A model generated the notes under the pieces. The model had not been told where the DNA came from and did not search any database. It saw nothing but the letters and a program-made list of their open reading frames with translations. A program made the translations under genes and the position numbers. A stretch of DNA of 64,000 nt from Armillaria gallica (taxonomy: Eukaryota; Basidiomycota; Agaricomycetes; Agaricales; Physalacriaceae), in contig JBANDB010000004.1 of the NCBI GenBank assembly GCA_037576215.1, forward strand, positions 5,518,001 to 5,582,000, read 5' to 3'. Position 1 is the first letter of the stretch; the number at the start of each line of letters is the position of its first letter. Positions 24,266 through 36,499 of this stretch are shown here, in pieces.

Positions 24266-24840
24266 ATGATAGCTTGGTGAAAATCACGGTCTTTACGCTG
24301 CATCCCATGTCGGCGAGTCGGCGCGCCACGATCTGCCAGTCTCCGGACGCGTCGTCGTGTTCATCGTAGGAGCTACGCAAAGGGTGAGTTTCAAATTATG
24401 CGCGAGGAGGAAGAGGACGCACCTGTCTTAAAAGTCTTCTCTAACTCCCGTTTGTCGCGTCGCTAGTCACCATGAAGTGCAGCGAGCACAACACGTCACC
24501 TTCTGCTGACAGTACTCGTTGTTACGTGTTGCGAGCGAGGATGGAGTTACTCGTCGTCAACGGAACACATAGGAAGCTGAAAGAGGTGGAAAAGGCTGAC
24601 TACATACAGCGCTGAGAAAAAGAAGAAAAACGATAGACGATTCGACGCCAACATGGGTGATGACAGTCAACGCAATCACCAGACTGACAAAGGGGTGCTT
24701 TTGCCGTGGCCCATCACGATATCAAGCTCGGGGAAAAATTGGTAGTCGATGAGCAGCAATGTCTTGCTCTGCTAGACATTGACGGTGAGAAAGGGAGACC
24801 AGGGAATGCGAGATGATGGGCGTTGATGACCGGAATGGTA
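24266..24840 (-). repeat. Module Y, copy 2 (inverted)
   Basis: The reverse complement matches 11190-11400 and 11600-11810, including the block around CCCTTTGTCAGTCTGGTGAT, the CTCGCTGCACTTCAT(G/A)GTGAC block and GTGCGTCCTCTTCCTCCTCG. Beyond the donor-like site it continues to match the 33.05-33.4 kb part of copy 3, with a readable SYDEHDDASGDWQIVARRL peptide. The palindrome at 24842-24868 caps its 5' side, as at copy 1. Confidence 0.5.
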
Positions 24841-24841
24841 T

Positions 24842-24868
24842 GTTTGGCTCGCTGGTGTCGAGCCAAAC
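24842..24868. repeat. Short palindrome, third site
   Basis: GTTTGGCTC and GAGCCAAAC arms with a 9-bp loop, the most regular member of this hairpin family in the window. It lies at the 5' edge of module Y copy 2. Confidence 0.55.
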
Positions 24869-27496
24869 AATCCAACCTTGCCTCCCATCAGTCATGCAAT
24901 CTCGTCCTTCATTCTGGTTCAAGTCACTTCAACTCCTGGGTGATGTTTGAACATTATGTGAGTAATATTCTATTCATATTCTGTGTGGTATTTACGTTTA
25001 TTTCAGCCAAACTGTTTTGACCGCGGAAACAAAGACCGGATATTAGGCATCTCTTTGCTCTGAGCGAATGCGCGTTGAAGAGGAGGTCCTTAACCTTGAG
25101 TATGGAATGGGAATGCCCTCATGTGGATCCTGGGTGAGGTTTCTCGGCCTATAAATAATGTATACACCCTTATCTTCTTCACACAGGTCTCCTTACGTGT
25201 CCTTACGCATGATGAATGACTTCTCTCTTCCGCCAAAGAAACCCCAGCCACCATCCAAGCTCCCTGTGCCCTAGATGACCCGATTTTGCGACGAGATGAT
25301 GCATTTTTACCCAGGCAAGGATACGGTCGACGAGGTCCGGAAACGAGGATTACCCGCGGCGATCTCAAGTGAGCACTTTCGCATGTCAAGCGGTGTGTAC
25401 ATCCTGACCATCGCCACTTTCCAGTACACTCCCTGCAAGGACGTACCCCGCTCGCAGCTCGCAACGACAACCTCTTCCTTCCGGTTTTGCACAAAGACGA
25501 CGTGTCGAGCCAGCGGCGGGGCGAGGTTGCGCTTGACGGTGACGGGAGATGGAGGGAGGCGTTCGCAGGAAGCAACGGGTGTGTTCTCTCTCTGGCTCTT
25601 GCTCATAGTCAGGGGTATTCATGCGGATCCAGATCTATCCGACCAACGCGACGTCGGGTGTTCGACTTCGCACAGAGACGTCATACCGTCATCTGGCGAG
25701 CAATCGAACGGCGTCAGGGACGGGTAAGTCGTTCCCGTTCACTCACATTTTCGGGCGCTTACCCTCCCGTTATCCTAGCAGGAGCAATTTTGGCTCGAGG
25801 CGACGTATCTTCATCGACCCGCGAGCAACCACATAACGGGAACGGGGGGTGCGGGGGGAGGTATAGCTGGAGATGCGTGGCGCACTCCTCGGTTCTCTAC
25901 TCAAAACGGCGACGTCACGCATTACGATGACAGAAGATGGGGACGCTTCTTACGCATCCGAGGAGCACACCGACACTGAGGCGTCACCGACCAAACCTCG
26001 GCTCATGGAAAGGGCTGCCACACATTCCGCACTGGTCCATCAATTCCCGTTGTTGCTTGCCTTCGTCCATGAACCATAGCTTTCTTATCTTCCGCCATCG
26101 CTTACTCTGCTAATGTCATGCCAATGCTAGAATTGACCTTTTGTGGATAGCCACGTACGCCAGTCGGCCAATGTTGGCATCCGCCCTTTTTAGTCGGTGG
26201 AGAAATACAGGTCTATAAATCCTCGCTGGCTTATGTTTCTGAAGAAATTGCCGAGATGGATATTCCATGCTCGCCGCCAAGGATATCCGCTCGCAGCAAT
26301 TGTTATCCTTCTGCTAGCCAGACCAGGAATGGCTCAAAGACAATTTAGGAGGGCGTGGGAGTATTAACAGGGACATGGCATCGATGGTGGTGCTCATAGC
26401 CGTTGCGGCCGATTGGGTGAGTCTCTCAAACCTATCTTCTGGTACGCCGTAGCTTACGACCTTGAGCAGAAGAAAGACGCCCTTCGTGAGTGAGTGCGTT
26501 CTCAGCACGGGTACTGGTAAGGTATTCTTGTGCTCTGAGCAGATTTCTCCTGCTGACGTTTCTGTGCCTTAGTGAAGATCGTATAGAATTCAATACATTT
26601 TGCGGGCAAGCGACACCAGTGGATGCTCAACAACCGGCGATCCTTACGTGGCGTAGGCTCAGCCGAAGATGTTCCTGTTTTCTAACCGGATAATCGTGCG
26701 TCCTATTTATCTTTCTTTCTGTATTGTATTGAGCTCGTTTCTTCCTTACAGGTACTATTATTCTACCCATTTCAACAATACATAGACCATACCCTTTTGC
26801 GATCCACTTTCAAATTCCCTTTCACTTTACTATCTCATCTACCTGTACCACCGATGCTCAGTTCATGTCGGCGTCTGCAATACGTCTTCACCATATCCCT
26901 CACTTATTTTATTCTAAATCAAAGCTGCGGCGATTAGCGCCGTCCAGCCTCGAATTTGCCGTTGCCGTCGCACTTCATGAGCCCTGCCAAGGATTGGCAA
27001 ATCGGATCCCGACTTCCTATACCTACCTCGGCGTCACCCAGTCCACTTTCTAAGGACGAGCCTCGTCTTTCGCGAGTACTGGTTGTTGCTATGAGTTACG
27101 TCCTTTCCGAGGTCCGCCATCCATTACCCCGTTTTCATTGTGCGCATGTATGCAGGCTCACCTCTCTATGAGCAAGGCGTCTGGCATGGTCTTCATTCAG
27201 TGCCTCCTTCAGACATGATCATATCGTGAAGCTCATCACCCAGGAATGACTGTCTCACCTCGAACGAGAGAAGTCGCCCATTGACGCGTCGGCTTTTCCA
27301 AGTGGACCTTCTGTGGTGTTAAGAGATCGTCTTTACTGCAAGTTGTTGCGTCGTACGTGCTATCCACCTGATTTTGCTCTATAGCGCTAATCCTATGTGT
27401 CCCTTCTAGTCGTCCTCTGCCACTTAACATTCACTTCAGTCTATCCTATTCATACCACCTGGAATCTGCAGCCCCCAGCGCCGCACACTCCAAACT
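24869..27496. other. Long unassigned region
   Basis: Between 25.1 and 25.9 kb both strands carry overlapping open frames in relatively GC-rich DNA. The most protein-like is 25606-25307 (minus, 99 aa, with PPSPVTVKRNLAPPLARHVV). None has a domain I recognise and they exclude one another. From 26.1 to 27.5 kb I see only short ORFs and no repeat match. Confidence 0.3.
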
Positions 27497-30400
27497 CTCT
27501 AACGAGTTTCTCTCCGAATGTCCTAATAAAAATTTAGAGAGTAGATGTAGGTGTGGTCTATTCGAGAGCCATGTTTATACTATTCGGTCGGGTATCATGT
27601 TCGTAGCGTAGAGGACTTGATAACAGGACGATAGTATCCCTCGCGGGTCGCTAGGCCCATATCCCTGCGCAACGGGCCTCTCTGGTGGAAATCCATACAG
27701 AGGGCATCGTGAACTCCATTGTGATGACCTGAAATATACTATCAATACACAAAACATCGCGTCACCTCTGACTCTCTTTAGTCTACTGTTCTCAAGCCAA
27801 ACCGCCGACGACGTCGATGTTCCGCTCGATAAGGCAGAAACTCTTCGGTCTTGATCTTGAGCTCTTGGACGGATGAAAAAGAGCAAGCACGGTCTTCATG
27901 AGAAAGCGATGTTGCTTTGATTGAATAAAGGTTTATAATGAGAGGAAAACACCAATATATACAGAGATTCTTCATCGCAATGGGCATGGAAGCAGCATAT
28001 TCACACTTTACCAGCCCCCGTTAATTCCTTCCCGATATTCCAATGTCGTTGTCGCAGCCGCCGCCAAAGCGAGTTCACGGTCTGCCAGGAATTGAAGATC
28101 GGAGGCTCGTCTCCTTCAAAAAGCAACCTAAAGTCCGAAACAGTAGAGAGAATTTCTTCCCTTCTCTGTGGCGACAGTTCAAAGTGCTCCGGAATAGTAT
28201 CGAGTTTCTGTAAGCACTCGGTCCACACCGGGCGATTTGGGCAACACTGTGCGAGGAGGCGGAGACTGGGGACGTCCTTCCAAATGATAAACATCGCACA
28301 AACAGAAAAGATATTGTCGAGCTCAAAGAGGTATGCCACCGCAGCGTCTGACCTCCTGACCCCACTAACAAAAAGCCCTAAGATTACTCGCAGCCACCCT
28401 TCACACAAAATGTCACGGTCCCCACGGAGCTTGACTACATAGTCAAGAAGACGTCCAGAGATAAAACGGGAGAAAATCTGATTTGCAATGGGCCCGCCAA
28501 ACTGCAGGAAATCATACACAAATTGGAGTGTCCTGTCGGAGGAGGAAAGTGTCCAGTCATGGGATTCGAGGGCAATTTGGGTAAAATTGAAGGCCATGGT
28601 TGGAGTACACCAGTCAGAAGGGAGAAAGTGGGGGTGAGGGGTTGTAGAATTGAGCACTTGGAGAAACAGCATCAGTGTGGTACGCTGATTATTCACTATC
28701 ATAGTGGTGCCAAAGTCATCTGAAGAAAGCAGCATATACAGGAGCTTCAGCACCGCATATTGATTGCTGTCTAGTTTGAAAGGAGTCACATAGTTCAGAA
28801 GAGGGCCTGTGAGGTCCATGTAAGTCTCAATGTTTCTCAGCACCTGGTCAAAAAGGTCTTCCATAGATGGATTGATCGCCGTCTTTCGGATAGAGGGTGA
28901 GCCGGCTAGCGTCAGCAGCAAACGCAGGCGTGGATCCTTAGGAGCGGGGAATTCATCAGCGGCAGGATCTGGATGGAAGATGCTATCCTTCACATGCATA
29001 AAACCCTCAACAAAGGCATCAGCGATGTCTGGATACAGATGACGGTAGACGGCTATCCCAAGAGGTACAGCATGGTGGTCCTGACGAGAAATCGAACGAA
29101 TCTCCATGTTATTTTTTGGAAAAAGGGGAGGTGGCTTGTAGTCGGCATGCCAATAGCCTGGTGGAATCATCAGGAATAAGGGAATCAAACCGCTCTCTAG
29201 AGTGAAGGGTAGGAGCTTCTGGAGAAGACAGGCCCATACAATGGGCTGCAGGTGAAGCTGCTTATCTGATGATTCCATGAACTGAGCCTTGACTAGATTC
29301 GCAATCTCATCGGTAAGCCAGTTGTCGATACACAGAACCCCCGCATAGATTTCTGTGGGCAGCCCATCTCTTTCCCTCACCCAGTGCCCGAAGGTCCAAT
29401 CAAGGTATGAGGGAATGTTGAAGCGGAGGCTCGCGCGAATAATGCGATCGACAATGCTTTCTTGGCAATTGATGTCTATGGAGGAGATGACGGTACGGTA
29501 GGTCTCCGAAAATCTCTCTGCGTATTGCATTAGAGGCTCAACCGACCGCAAGGGTAGAGCGCTGGTTGATTGGACGACAATGTTAAGTACACTAGGGTTG
29601 GAGGACATGCCAGACAGCCAGCCCAAGGCACATACATCGAGCTCGTCGGCCCCGAGTTCAACAGCTGCACGCTCGATGTCTCGGAACTTGCGAACAGGCT
29701 TTGCGTGCGCTGCGACCGACGAATCTGGAGAGATGAAGAAGTCGTGGTTGATGACATAGGCATAGGGAAGGAATATGTACTGCGACAGCGGTGTCTTGTA
29801 TGGGCACGAAGGGAACCAAACCGGAAGGAGGTTGGTGATAAAGTAAATGGCGAAGGTTACAAATGTGATAGTCCCGACAATGGAAGCAATCACTGCTTGC
29901 AGCGGGACCAGAAAAAGAACCAGGCCGACTAGAAATACGCCGAGCGACACGCTCAAGAGCAAGGGTAACAAACCGATGATGAAACCCACACCCCATTTCT
30001 CCAGTCCCATATACCGAAATTGGCGGACACGGCATCTGTCCCGAGGTGTCCCTGAGGGCATGGCGATGTACTGATGGATCCACTGTTTTGTGAGGACAGC
30101 GAAAAGCGCGGTAGCGAGACTGAATGAGAGACTGGTGAACCACAGTCCATTGACTAACGAATCAGAGATCGTGGGACGGAAGTCCGAGAAGGGAGTAAGA
30201 TCTGAGCGAGGAACATCGTCGACAAGAGAACCGTTGGCCGCTGCACGCTGGACGTCGATAAGCTCAAACAGAAGCATGACCGTGACCTGGCTGTAATTGA
30301 CTTGAAGATTCTGTGATGTTTGGACGACGAAAGTGGTGACCACGGCTGAGAAGAGACCGGCCTATCCAAATATAAGTAAAGAAACGATGAATTTCGAATA

Positions 30401-30860
30401 TCGCACTCACGAAAACGAGCAAAACATCCAATCCATCCCTCCACCCTTCCAGCATCTCGGCATCAAATCCAGCACATTCTGCAAGGTACGTTCTCCACAC
30501 CCTGGCCAGCGGCCCCAGCTCCTCGTACTGCTTATCCTCCGGAAACCTCTGCTCATAATCAAACGTGTCGTTCCCTTTACTCTCGATAAGCTATGTGGAA
30601 AGAATCGTAGTGATGCCAGGGCAACATACCGCCAACCTGAAATGCACGTTGTTGTATGCCAAAGACTCTGCGACTTGGTTTTCGTTGAGGGTGCCGTGAC
30701 GCCTGGGGATCATCATTGGGTGTTTCTTGGGCATTATCGGGAGGGATTGGATCTTCATCTTCTGCGGTATGGATGGACGGCATGGTAGAGAAGTGAAAGC
30801 GAAATGTTGTGAATGATACTGATCACACCAGTCATACACCGTGGGACACTGGAGTTTATG
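27497..30860. repeat. Segmental duplication S1, right copy
   Basis: Counterpart of 13455-16900 in the same orientation. The shared flank begins at GTTTCTCTCCGAA(T/C)GTCC and carries the same run through to the DUF6535 gene start. Confidence 0.8.
28001..30783 (-). CDS. DUF6535-family membrane protein, second intact copy
   Basis: Exons 30783-30637, 30581-30411 and 30361-28001 give about 892 aa, with introns placed as in the paralogue at 13943-16851. Exon 1 is shorter (49 against 97 codons) because the acidic repeats are mostly absent. Exon 3 keeps the same membrane helices (LWFTSLSFSLATALFAVLTK, GVGFIIGLLPLLLSVSLGVF, IASIVGTITFVTFAIYFITN) and the PSGTPRDRCRVRQFRYMGLE loop. It adds a short segment (FNIPSYLDWTFGHWVRERDG) missing from the other copy. 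No stop or frameshift was found, so both duplicates remain open and may be expressed. The exon-1 donor (CAG|GTTGGC) is weak and the acceptor at 30582 or 30591 is ambiguous; both keep frame. Function unknown. Confidence 0.85.
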
Positions 30861-32119
30861 CGCGAGAAAACAATGGAAATGCTTTGTTTGGCTATTGGTG
30901 TCCAGCCATTTCTAATATTTCCTGTGAGCGTACGCATTTGAAAAAAGAAAAATCAAATTAGCATTGGAGATATTTAGACTAACGCTTTGAACTAATAAAC
31001 ACCGCTGCTCCGCTGTCTCCAGTCTGTCTCCTCATTCCAATTTATTTTGTTTACCGCCATTATCGGCTTAACATTGACCCAGAGTAAGCAGATAACAGAG
31101 ACGAAGATGGGCTCAAGCCTGAATGAAGCACATCGTTGACGATAAAACTGCACGTTGGACATTCATGGATTCGAACAAGAGTCGCTGTGGCTTGCGACTT
31201 GCGATGTCTTTGCAGAAAACATAGCAGAGAAAGGCCAGCCTATACAAGTTTGAGTATTGAAAGAATGGTCCTGGAATATTGCAAATGTTGCACTCACCGA
31301 CGGCTAGTGCAATATCACTTTTGTTAGACTAAGATGAAAGATAAATATGAGATCAAATTAGCGACAAATTTTACTCACATTCATATCTTGCGACACAGAT
31401 TCCCAACAACCCCTAGTGCGCTGGAGAAGGCGAAAATAGACTTGTAACTGCATTTCCCGGCGCTCGATACCCAGCGCGGGGCATACCAAGAATTCGGTCG
31501 CGAAATGCGATTGCTGAAATTATATCCGATAACGAAGGGGAATGGAGGTATGAAGGACATGACACATGGACCCGTATGTGAGGGTCGACGAATGGCAAGC
31601 GCAAGTAGAAGAGGCACGCAAACACAGGAACGGGTCAGGGAAGAAAAGACGGTGAGCTTGATCCAAAGGCCGAAATTGGTGCTCTCTGATCCATCAAGGA
31701 TACGACGCAGCACTAACATCGGGCCTGTGAGCGCCGTTGTTTGCGCAGAATGAGTGGCCGATGGTGCGAAGGGACGTCAATCATGATGAAGCGCAATGTG
31801 GAAATGGAACCAAGAACGGTGGCTCGCAGATCACCACTCGATTCATAGGTGGTGGGAAGGAGGAAAACACCGATTTTGCGGGTCACCTGGGAGGGAAAGC
31901 AGACCGAGGGAATTCGGTTGGGGCACCAAGGAGATGTCAACTATGATTGCTTGAACGCGGTTATATACGATTGCAAATGTTGAACAACGAGGAAAAGGGA
32001 GGAGTCGCGTCCATAATGGCGGTAAGTAGGGGCAGGTCAGTGGCGATGCCCGCCGGGAATTGCCACCGTGACTATTCCTGGAACCATGTCGCGACGGTGC
32101 TTCGGCGAGAACGCAGGTT
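30784..32119. other. Unassigned region upstream of the acidic ORF
   Basis: A weak member of the TTTGGCT hairpin family lies near 30886-30907. A minus-strand ORF at 31719-31381 (112 aa) is hydrophobic in part but unassigned. No transposon match was seen. Confidence 0.3.
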
Positions 32120-32582
32120 CCCCCACCTGCTTCCCCCCAGTACCTCGTGCCCATCCTATCCCACTGCGAAATGCCGGCATGTACGGCCGGATGAACGAAT
32201 ACCGCGACCTAGATGGATGAGCTGAGCGAGGAAGAACACGAGTTGGAGGAAATGGTACGTACCCTTAGCTCTGTCACTCGTCCCCTATCGTTCATTATTG
32301 CTCATTCCAGGATAATAACATCCGTATACTGGGTTTCAAGACTATCGTCGCGTGAAGACGCTGCAGAAGGAGAAGCAAAAGGCAGATGAAGCCACTCCGG
32401 AAGACGATGAAGGGAATTCTGCGATCTCTGGTGAGGCCCCGTCTGTGATGGAAGGCGAAGAGGTGGAGGAAGAGGAAGAGGTGGACTTAGATGGTACTAT
32501 GGAGGATCTAATAGATGAGAGCGAGGAGGAGGAGGAGGAGGAGGACCCCTCACCCATGTTGGCGTCTCGATCTCAGTTCTAG
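32120..32582 (+). pseudogene. Acidic protein remnant, possibly APC15-like
   Basis: Successive frames give NAGMYGRMNEYRDLDG, then MDELSEEEHELEEM from 32214, an intron-like GTACGT...TTCCAG, DNNIRILGFKTIV, a stop, and in another frame RRVKTLQKEKQKADEATPED followed by a long Glu/Asp-rich tail ending at 32582. The pattern NIR..G.......KTLQ...E resembles the Apc15/Mnd2 region of fungal anaphase-promoting-complex subunits, but this is from memory of the pattern only. At least two frame changes are needed, so as it stands it is broken. Confidence 0.3.
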
Positions 32583-32599
32583 ATCTCATTGCCATCGTC

Positions 32600-33430
32600 G
32601 AACGTGATGGTAAGCTCGATTCCTCTAGCATTTTTATTTATTTTTTCTCAGTGCTGTAGTAGGCAATCCACATCTTGATTACGCACGGACCTATACTGAA
32701 GAGTCGGCAGCGGAGACGGCCTTGACGATATCTAAAGTGAGTTCACTGATCCCCCAAGTGATGCTCTCACTCACATAATCCTAATTCAGCCCTGGCACTT
32801 TTGACAACCGTTGAGGTTTCCCGTGCGCTCAGCTGACGATAACTATTCATGACGAGTCATTCCCTCCTTGCTAGCAATGCGCGGCGACAACGAGCTTTGT
32901 CAGCAGAGGGAAACAATGCGAGCGGATGTTCTCGCTGCACTTCACAATGACTAGAAACGCAACAATGGAGCGAGAAGACGAGAGGATCATGAAGACTTGT
33001 AGGTCCTCTCTCTCTGCGCCCATATTCGGTACTCACCCTTCTCACAGCTCCTACGATGAACGTGACGATCTTCCCTCCACTATCGGAGACTAGCATGTAC
33101 ACCGACTCGGGCACCTTTTACATTTTCAGCATGAAGAATTTCCACAGAATTATGGTCATGTGGGCAGGACGTAAAGCGAGATGTAGACACGAGATGGTGA
33201 TGAACATAGGAACCGGTGATGAGCTTGCTAGCGATGGGTAACTCTCTTCCGTTCACTGCTAATCTCGACCACTCATCAATCCATAGTCCAGCCCTTCCTC
33301 CCAAATGGTGACCTCGGTCACTGCCAGCAACGACGGCCGTCTAGACAGTGCTATTGAACGGAATCGCGATGGAACGAGCATGATTTAGAGGCGACGGTGG
33401 TGGGAGCAAGGTGATGCGACGGAGGATTGG
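32600..33430 (+). repeat. Module Y, copy 3 (longest)
   Basis: Matches copy 1 from the TCTCAGTG(C/T)TGTA block at about 32650, through YARTYTEES, GTGAGTTCACTGAT and GGTAGGTCCTC (or GTAGGTCCTC). It continues further to a GCTCCTACGATGAACGTGACG block shared with copy 2. It contains a small plus ORF (33056-33241) beginning MNVTIFPPLSETSMYTDSGT. Frames differ between copies. Confidence 0.5.
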
Positions 33431-33902
33431 ATTCGTCGTGGTAGGTAGGTCCCTTCCCTTCACCTCACACCCCGGAATTTACCCACTTTATAGTCTACGT
33501 CACTTTCTCCAGCTTGTTCTCAAGTGATCGAGGGACCGAGGGCAATGCTCACCTTGGTAACAAACAAGCCGACATCGTGTCGTTTGGGAGCTTGAAGAAC
33601 ATAGTGCCTATCAACGCGACGATGTGTCGACCAAGCCTACCACCTCCCAGTACAAGGACAGCGTCACCGGAGGAGATTCCGTCCTGACGCCAGGTGAGTT
33701 TTTTCTTTGTGTGCCAAGCGGTATATCCTTACCTTAATCACGCGGTATGGTCTCATCCGCTACCTTCTATCGATGCAGCACGTACGCTCTGTCGACGATT
33801 TTGCACAATGAGTCACCACATTCCCCGCTGGTAACACGTGGTGGCGAGCTCTGTCAATGGAGGGACTCGATTTTGCCCAAAGACGCCTATCGCGCAATGC
33901 TT
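33431..33902. other. Unassigned spacer
   Basis: Short ORFs only. It leads into the shared 5' flank block of segmental duplication S2 at about 33903. Confidence 0.3.
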
Positions 33903-34512
33903 TTCCCAGCGTATCAGACGTTTGGTTTCATAGCTCTATAATGCCGAAAAATGCAATCCACATATGATGATCGAAACGGGCTGGATCGGCCAAGTTTAAC
34001 CAAGTCCTGGCCGCTGACGACCACGGCAATATTCAAGTTGCCAACCTGAGTGCTCGTAATTTGGCGATATAGCGACGCCCAAGAAACGTCTAGCGATATC
34101 ATTCGGCAAATATTCTCGTTGCCAAGGTTCAGGTGTCTGTGGTGGAAAACGGAGCTTCGCTTCCTATACCGTTCCACTAATAGCCCGTATACTGCGAATG
34201 GGAAGGCCAAGAAAAGAAGTCAGACTGTCCATGTGCAGCCTGAAAGTATGTACGTAGCCATACTAATACGAGGGAACCTCATGCAGGCTCTACTCACCCT
34301 GCGGCGTGCTTTCGATTCCCGTTTGGGTAAGTGCTTTTGGCTTGTGAATCTGCATTCGACCTGACTATTGGCGTCGGCCTTCTTTTATCTAGGCGGACGT
34401 AACGTCTGGAACCACTATTCAGTTGGCGATTGTAGAACGTCGCCTGCGTACCTACCCCGGAAAGTATAAAGGTCGCCTGGATTCCTTGCAGATTTCGAAC
34501 ACTCTAAATCAT
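33903..34512. repeat. Segmental duplication S2, right copy 5' block
   Basis: Counterpart of 6205-6783. Together with the MFS and kinase sequences at 34513-36095 and 42878-45240 it shows that a unit of about 5 kb, equivalent to 6.2-11.5 kb, was duplicated here and later split by the Ngaro-like insertion. Confidence 0.65.
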
Positions 34513-36095
34513 ATGATTCCTAGCGCCAACCCCGAAGAAACCGAAGAATGCCCTTGGAGTTGGAAATGGAGATCGTCGTACTGGTTTGTGACTTTTGTGA
34601 TGTGGCTAGGTGCGAGTTCATAAGGTATTTATGAGAGGCGAGCTTACATTTCGCCCCAACACAGGAACCTTCGTGGACATTCTTTGTTTTGCTCTGAGTA
34701 TACCTGTTGTCCCTTTCCAAGTCAAGGCACTTGGTCACAAGGATGCTGCTTCTCTGACAGGATGGCTTATGTTTGCATATGTAAGACCCCTCCCCCTTTG
34801 CCCTTTGAGTCCGACGCTTATTTGTTGCTAGAGCGCAGGCAGTATCGGATGTACGTTTTTCCCAAAAATTTGCAGGCGGTCTGATCAGAAATTCTGCCTT
34901 CACAGCCTCTGTGCCCGTTGCTATATGGTCTGAAATGTACCACACGCGAAAGGCTCCCTATGTTACCGGAGTGTTGATGCTCATGGTTTCTCAAATCATG
35001 TTCATGGAGGCGCCTTACTACTGGGTCATGTGTCTTGCGCGGTGTCTTCAGGGCGTAGGAACCACTACGAGGTTGGTTGTTGGTTTAGCAATCTTGTAAG
35101 TATGATGTCGCGTCAAAAGTGCATGCCCGCATCTTACCTTCTACTAGGTGCGATCGAAGTCCTTCCGAAGTTTTTGGCAGTACGTCGTCTGCACTAGTCT
35201 CTTGCTTATTTCTCACTGTCCGGGCTCCAACAGGACAACTCGGCATCGCAATGTCCGGCGGGCTTCTTGGGTCCGCATTTCGTGCTTTTCTTCCCTTAAG
35301 CTGAGTACTGATTATTCTTTAGTGTGCTTCTTGGAGCCTCAATAGGTGGGCCGCTATACGCCCGTTTCGGCTTTCGTGGACCATTCATTTTTGGCGCCAT
35401 AGTTTCCTTGCCCGACCTAGTCTTGAGACTCCTCCTCATTGGAGAAAGAGATACATCCAGACCCCCGTCGTTGCTGGCAATATCTAACCATATACTAGGT
35501 AACAACATAGTTCAGTCGGAAGCTGAGGTCTCGTTTGTACGGGCTTTCCGCCTTTTGCTCCAATCGCACCGCGCTCTAGGGGCAGCAGGTGTCACAGTCA
35601 TAATCTCGTTCATTATCCTTTCTTAGTATTCTGTCCGGTCTACAGTGTCTGACTTTGTATCATAGTATGTTAGATAATATGTTGACTCCCGTCTTCCCCT
35701 CTCATCTGAACCATGTCTGGGGTCTGGACGCTTCAAAAGTCGGTCTTGTCCTTTTGGCCACTATCATCCCCTCTGTTTTTGGTACGTAACATGTCCCATA
35801 TGCATGTGGCCATCTCAATATACTGTTTGTTCAGCGCCGCCGATTACAGGCTGGTTCGCAGACCGCCTTGATGTTTCGGCAGTCGTCATCGCCACTTTGA
35901 TTTTTGCCATACCGTGGTACATTGTGCTGATTCTGGATGCACATTTGACGCTTTTTATCACAGCTGACGCCTGTGCAAGTATGTACTTCTCGTCTCGTTT
36001 CATGCATTTACAGCGATCTGAGAGGTACTGGTAGCCTTCTTTTCGTCTGGTCTTGCGACTTTAGTGTCAACCGAGTTTGCATCCATCGCGTGTAC
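34513..36095 (+). pseudogene. MFS transporter copy 3, 5' part (split by insertion)
   Basis: Starts at an ATG equivalent to 6784 and runs through WKWRSSYWFVTFVMWLG, ILCFALSIPVVPFQ, MYHTRKAPYVTGVLMLMVSQ, YYWVMCLARCLQGVGTTTR, IGGPLYARFGFRGPFIFG, GLDASKVGLVLLA and ITGWFADRLDVSAVV. A stop follows VIISFIILS as in copy 2. The sequence is cut after GTAC at 36095 and resumes with CACTGATGG at 42878. The joined order equals copy 2 around 8361-8371. Confidence 0.75.
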
Positions 36096-36469
36096 TCGTC
36101 GTAAACGCGGGTTCCAAGGGTAAGGAGCGTTTTCGTAGGCCTCTGCAGCGTCGTCAATGCTCATTGGCACTGCCACGTCTTGCCAGGCTCCGCCTAGAAG
36201 CGCCGCTTCATTCCAGGGAATGGGACTGCTGTCCTGTCTCATCTTTCAGTGCCGGATTTCTGGTGGAGGCTGAAATTTTGAGAGACATCGGGGTAGTTGT
36301 CTTACTTCTCTCCATCCTTCGCGCCGCGATCCAAGGCTGCACAGGCTTTGCCTATTTATCTATTTTACGAGCTTTTAATCATATCTTGTGCGCCTGATTG
36401 TTTTACCATAGTCTCTCAGTCCGTTAATCCTTGGAGCCAGAAAACCACTTCACCATCCATTTTTTCGTC
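36096..36469 (+). repeat. Split direct repeat A1
   Basis: Matches A2 (42250-42737) from TCGTCGTAAAC through CCATTTTTT(C/T)GT. Two blocks present in A2 are precisely missing: one between 36335 and 36336, one between 36396 and 36397. Confidence 0.85.
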
Positions 36470-36499
36470 GTCATTTCTTTCACAATCTAAATCTCATCT

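Noticed and set aside
32342..32557. Ser-rich 71-aa ORF on the minus strand
   Set aside because: It is the complement of the Glu/Asp-rich tail of the plus-strand acidic ORF; poly-Ser is the expected shadow of GAG/GAT-rich DNA.
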